Positions 6,203-7,579 of a DNA stretch of 7,579 bases are shown here, one piece after another (within the stretch, counting starts at the first letter, position 1; each line of letters begins with the position of its first letter). The translations under genes and the position numbers were made by a program. The DNA is from Lachnospiraceae bacterium (GTDB lineage: Bacteria > Bacillota > Clostridia > Lachnospirales > Lachnospiraceae): NCBI GenBank assembly GCA_009774375.1, contig VSNO01000189.1, positions 1 to 7,579 of the forward strand. The letters are read 5' to 3'. The notes below the pieces were generated by a model. That model made no database searches and was not told the DNA's origin. It worked only from the letters and a program-made list of their open reading frames with translations.

Positions 6203-7491
6203 CGCGGGAGCGGGGATCAAAAATAATGGAATATCTGCATGCCACGCTGTTCTTTGCGATGTTTGTCCCGCTGGTCTACGCTGTGCCGGAATGGTCTGAT
6301 CCCGGGGGGACGGGGGCGCTTTATCTCAAATGCCTGCTGATCGCAGTGCCCATCATCGTCACAGAGCGGGCGGCAGGAAAGGTCCGGAGCGTGGTGCTCT
6401 ATTTCCTGATCAGCATACTGCTGTTGGCGGGAATGGCCGGAGCGACAGGAGCGGCCGTGTTCCTTGCGGGTGGAAAGGGTGTTTTAGAAGGATACGAGAT
6501 CTGCTATTGTGTCTTAATGCTTGCGGAGACGTTCTTTGTGATCGTAAAACGTTTTGCGGACCGGGTGAGTGCGGCTAAGCGGAAGCGGGAAGAACCGCTT
6601 GCGGCGAGGTATGTCAGCTTTCTGGAGCATCCGACGCTGTCGCTCGTGTGGTATTTCGTCGTCCTTTATCTGCTCGGACTCCTCCTGAATGCACAGCCGC
6701 TGTGCGATACTGCTTTTTACAGCGCTATAGCGTACACATTTCTGGCGCTGTTCTACGAATATTTCGGCGCGACAGGGGCATATCTGGAGATGAACAGGCG
6801 CACGAGAGGGATCCCCAGGCGGCGTCTGTACGGGGTGAGCTTTTCGATGCTCCTCATTTTTGCAGTGCTGTTGTCTGCCGGGATGCTGCCCGCAGCGCTG
6901 CTGGCAGGACAGCGCCAGTACACGGATATCCGGGAGTGGTTTGACGGCGTGGAGATCATGCCATATGAATATGAAGCTGATAACGGGTTTCCCCTGCCGC
7001 CGGCGGGAGGAGCAGACTGGATGGAGCTTCTGGATGACGGGAAGCCGGCGCCGGAGCCCTCAAAGATCGCGATGGCTGTACTCTGGGGGATCGGGGCTGT
7101 GTGCGCACTGACCTTTTTGTGCGGCGTCGTCATGCTGATCCGGCAGATCCTCCGGGATTTTCGGGACAGCAGTGATGAGAATGGCGACAGGATCGAGGAT
7201 ATCGAGGAGGATCAGGGGCTGAGACAGCGGGAATCCATCGCAGGCAGGAGAGGGCGCCGCGGCGTGGACAGCGAGGCGGAACGGATCCGGCGCCGATACC
7301 GCCAGATGATACAGAAGCACCGGAAGGAAAGACCGGCGCCGCACGAATCGCCGGCGGAGATCGAGGAGAATGCCGGACTGATAAATGACGAACAGATGCA
7401 GCAGCTTCACAGGAGATACGAGGAAGTGCGCTATGGAAAAAGGAAAAATGAAGAATATCCGGCGAATGGCTTGCACAAAACCGGAAATTAG
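6199..7491 (+). CDS. polytopic membrane protein with DUF4129-like tail
   Basis: Membrane protein of 430 residues with about eight predicted helices (roughly 11-30, 41-57, 64-91, 99-118, 147-164, 172-196, 212-236, 290-316), a short loop between the last two, and a long charged cytoplasmic tail. The tail segment at about 362-413 (RIRRRYRQMIQKHRKERPAP through YEEVRYGK) resembles DUF4129: an RRxYRxx helix, a SPAEI segment, and a closing YEExRYG. DUF4129 usually ends TgpA-like transglutaminase membrane proteins linked to MoxR and DUF58 genes. No transglutaminase Cys-His-Asp region is present here. The start at 6199 follows AAGGAGG (6182-6188) by 10 nt and overlaps the DUF58 stop by 4 bp; the frame also extends back to 6061, inside the DUF58 gene, without a ribosome binding site. 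The function is unknown; a partner of the MoxR/DUF58 pair in the membrane is inferred. Confidence 0.85.
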   Translation: MTRERGSKIMEYLHATLFFAMFVPLVYAVPEWSDPGGTGALYLKCLLIAVPIIVTERAAGKVRSVVLYFLISILLLAGMAGATGAAVFLAGGKGVLEGYEICYCVLMLAETFFVIVKRFADRVSAAKRKREEPLAARYVSFLEHPTLSLVWYFVVLYLLGLLLNAQPLCDTAFYSAIAYTFLALFYEYFGATGAYLEMNRRTRGIPRRRLYGVSFSMLLIFAVLLSAGMLPAALLAGQRQYTDIREWFDGVEIMPYEYEADNGFPLPPAGGADWMELLDDGKPAPEPSKIAMAVLWGIGAVCALTFLCGVVMLIRQILRDFRDSSDENGDRIEDIEEDQGLRQRESIAGRRGRRGVDSEAERIRRRYRQMIQKHRKERPAPHESPAEIEENAGLINDEQMQQLHRRYEEVRYGKRKNEEYPANGLHKTGN

Positions 7492-7553
7492 ATTAATATA
7501 GCAATTATACGATAAAATTGTTTGGCGGAAAAGGTTGCGAAAGAGGTTATGGA

Positions 7554-7579
7554 ATGAATCGTAAGAAAAAAAGAGGCGG
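7554..7579 (+). CDS. start of a further operon gene, cut by the window edge
   Basis: An ATG at 7554 opens a frame reading MNRKKKRG, which continues to the end of the window. AGAGG (7542-7546) lies 7 nt upstream. It begins 62 bp after the DUF4129-like gene on the same strand with no terminator between, so it is probably the fourth operon member. The basic leader would suit the cytoplasmic end of a membrane protein. By analogy with related operons a transglutaminase-like membrane protein is a reasonable guess, but eight residues cannot show it. Confidence 0.6.

Noticed and set aside
7471..7499. Possible promoter TTGCAC-17-TAATAT before the gene at 7554
   Set aside because: The -35 matches only three consensus bases and overlaps the coding end of the previous gene; operon read-through explains expression without it.

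Overview
The window looks like a chromosomal segment of a Firmicute, most likely a Lachnospiraceae-type Clostridium relative. The reasons are strong AGGAGG-type ribosome binding sites, moderately GC-rich genes with AT-rich gaps, an LplB/LplC-type sugar permease pair beside a membrane-spanning AraC regulator, and a MoxR/DUF58 operon. This placement is inferred from gene style, not from a marker gene. I saw no rRNA, tRNA, CRISPR array, insertion sequence or phage gene.

Left half, all on the minus strand (transcribed right to left): a transmembrane AraC-family regulator (1625-3919) is followed by two permease genes of a carbohydrate ABC importer, LplB-like (521-1489) and LplC-like (111-508). The regulator appears intact. 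Both permease genes look broken. The LplB-like gene has an in-frame TAA at codon 5, directly after a good ribosome binding site and start. The LplC-like gene has lost roughly 160 central codons, including the EAA loop that docks the ATPase, and its two remaining ends are in different frames. No solute-binding protein gene lies in the window. Positions 1-110 hold no gene, only a copy of a promoter-like 20-mer that also sits upstream of the LplB-like gene.

Middle (3920-4133): a divergent promoter region with one good promoter in each direction. Between them is a 44-bp direct repeat, present twice with a 49-bp period and nearly identical, suggesting a recent tandem duplication of a regulatory segment.

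Right half, plus strand: a tightly coupled operon of a MoxR-family AAA+ ATPase (4134-5069), a DUF58 membrane-anchored protein (5066-6202) and an eight-helix membrane protein with a DUF4129-like tail (6199-7491). Adjacent genes overlap by 4 bp. A fourth gene starts at 7554 and runs off the window. In related operons MoxR and DUF58 proteins are found with a transglutaminase-like membrane protein and are thought to act at the cell envelope. Here the transglutaminase domain is absent from the third gene and may be in the truncated fourth gene.

Nothing here is clearly a new system. The most informative points are the two independent lesions in the transporter, the tandem duplication between divergent promoters, the shared 20-mer, and the split layout of the MoxR operon.
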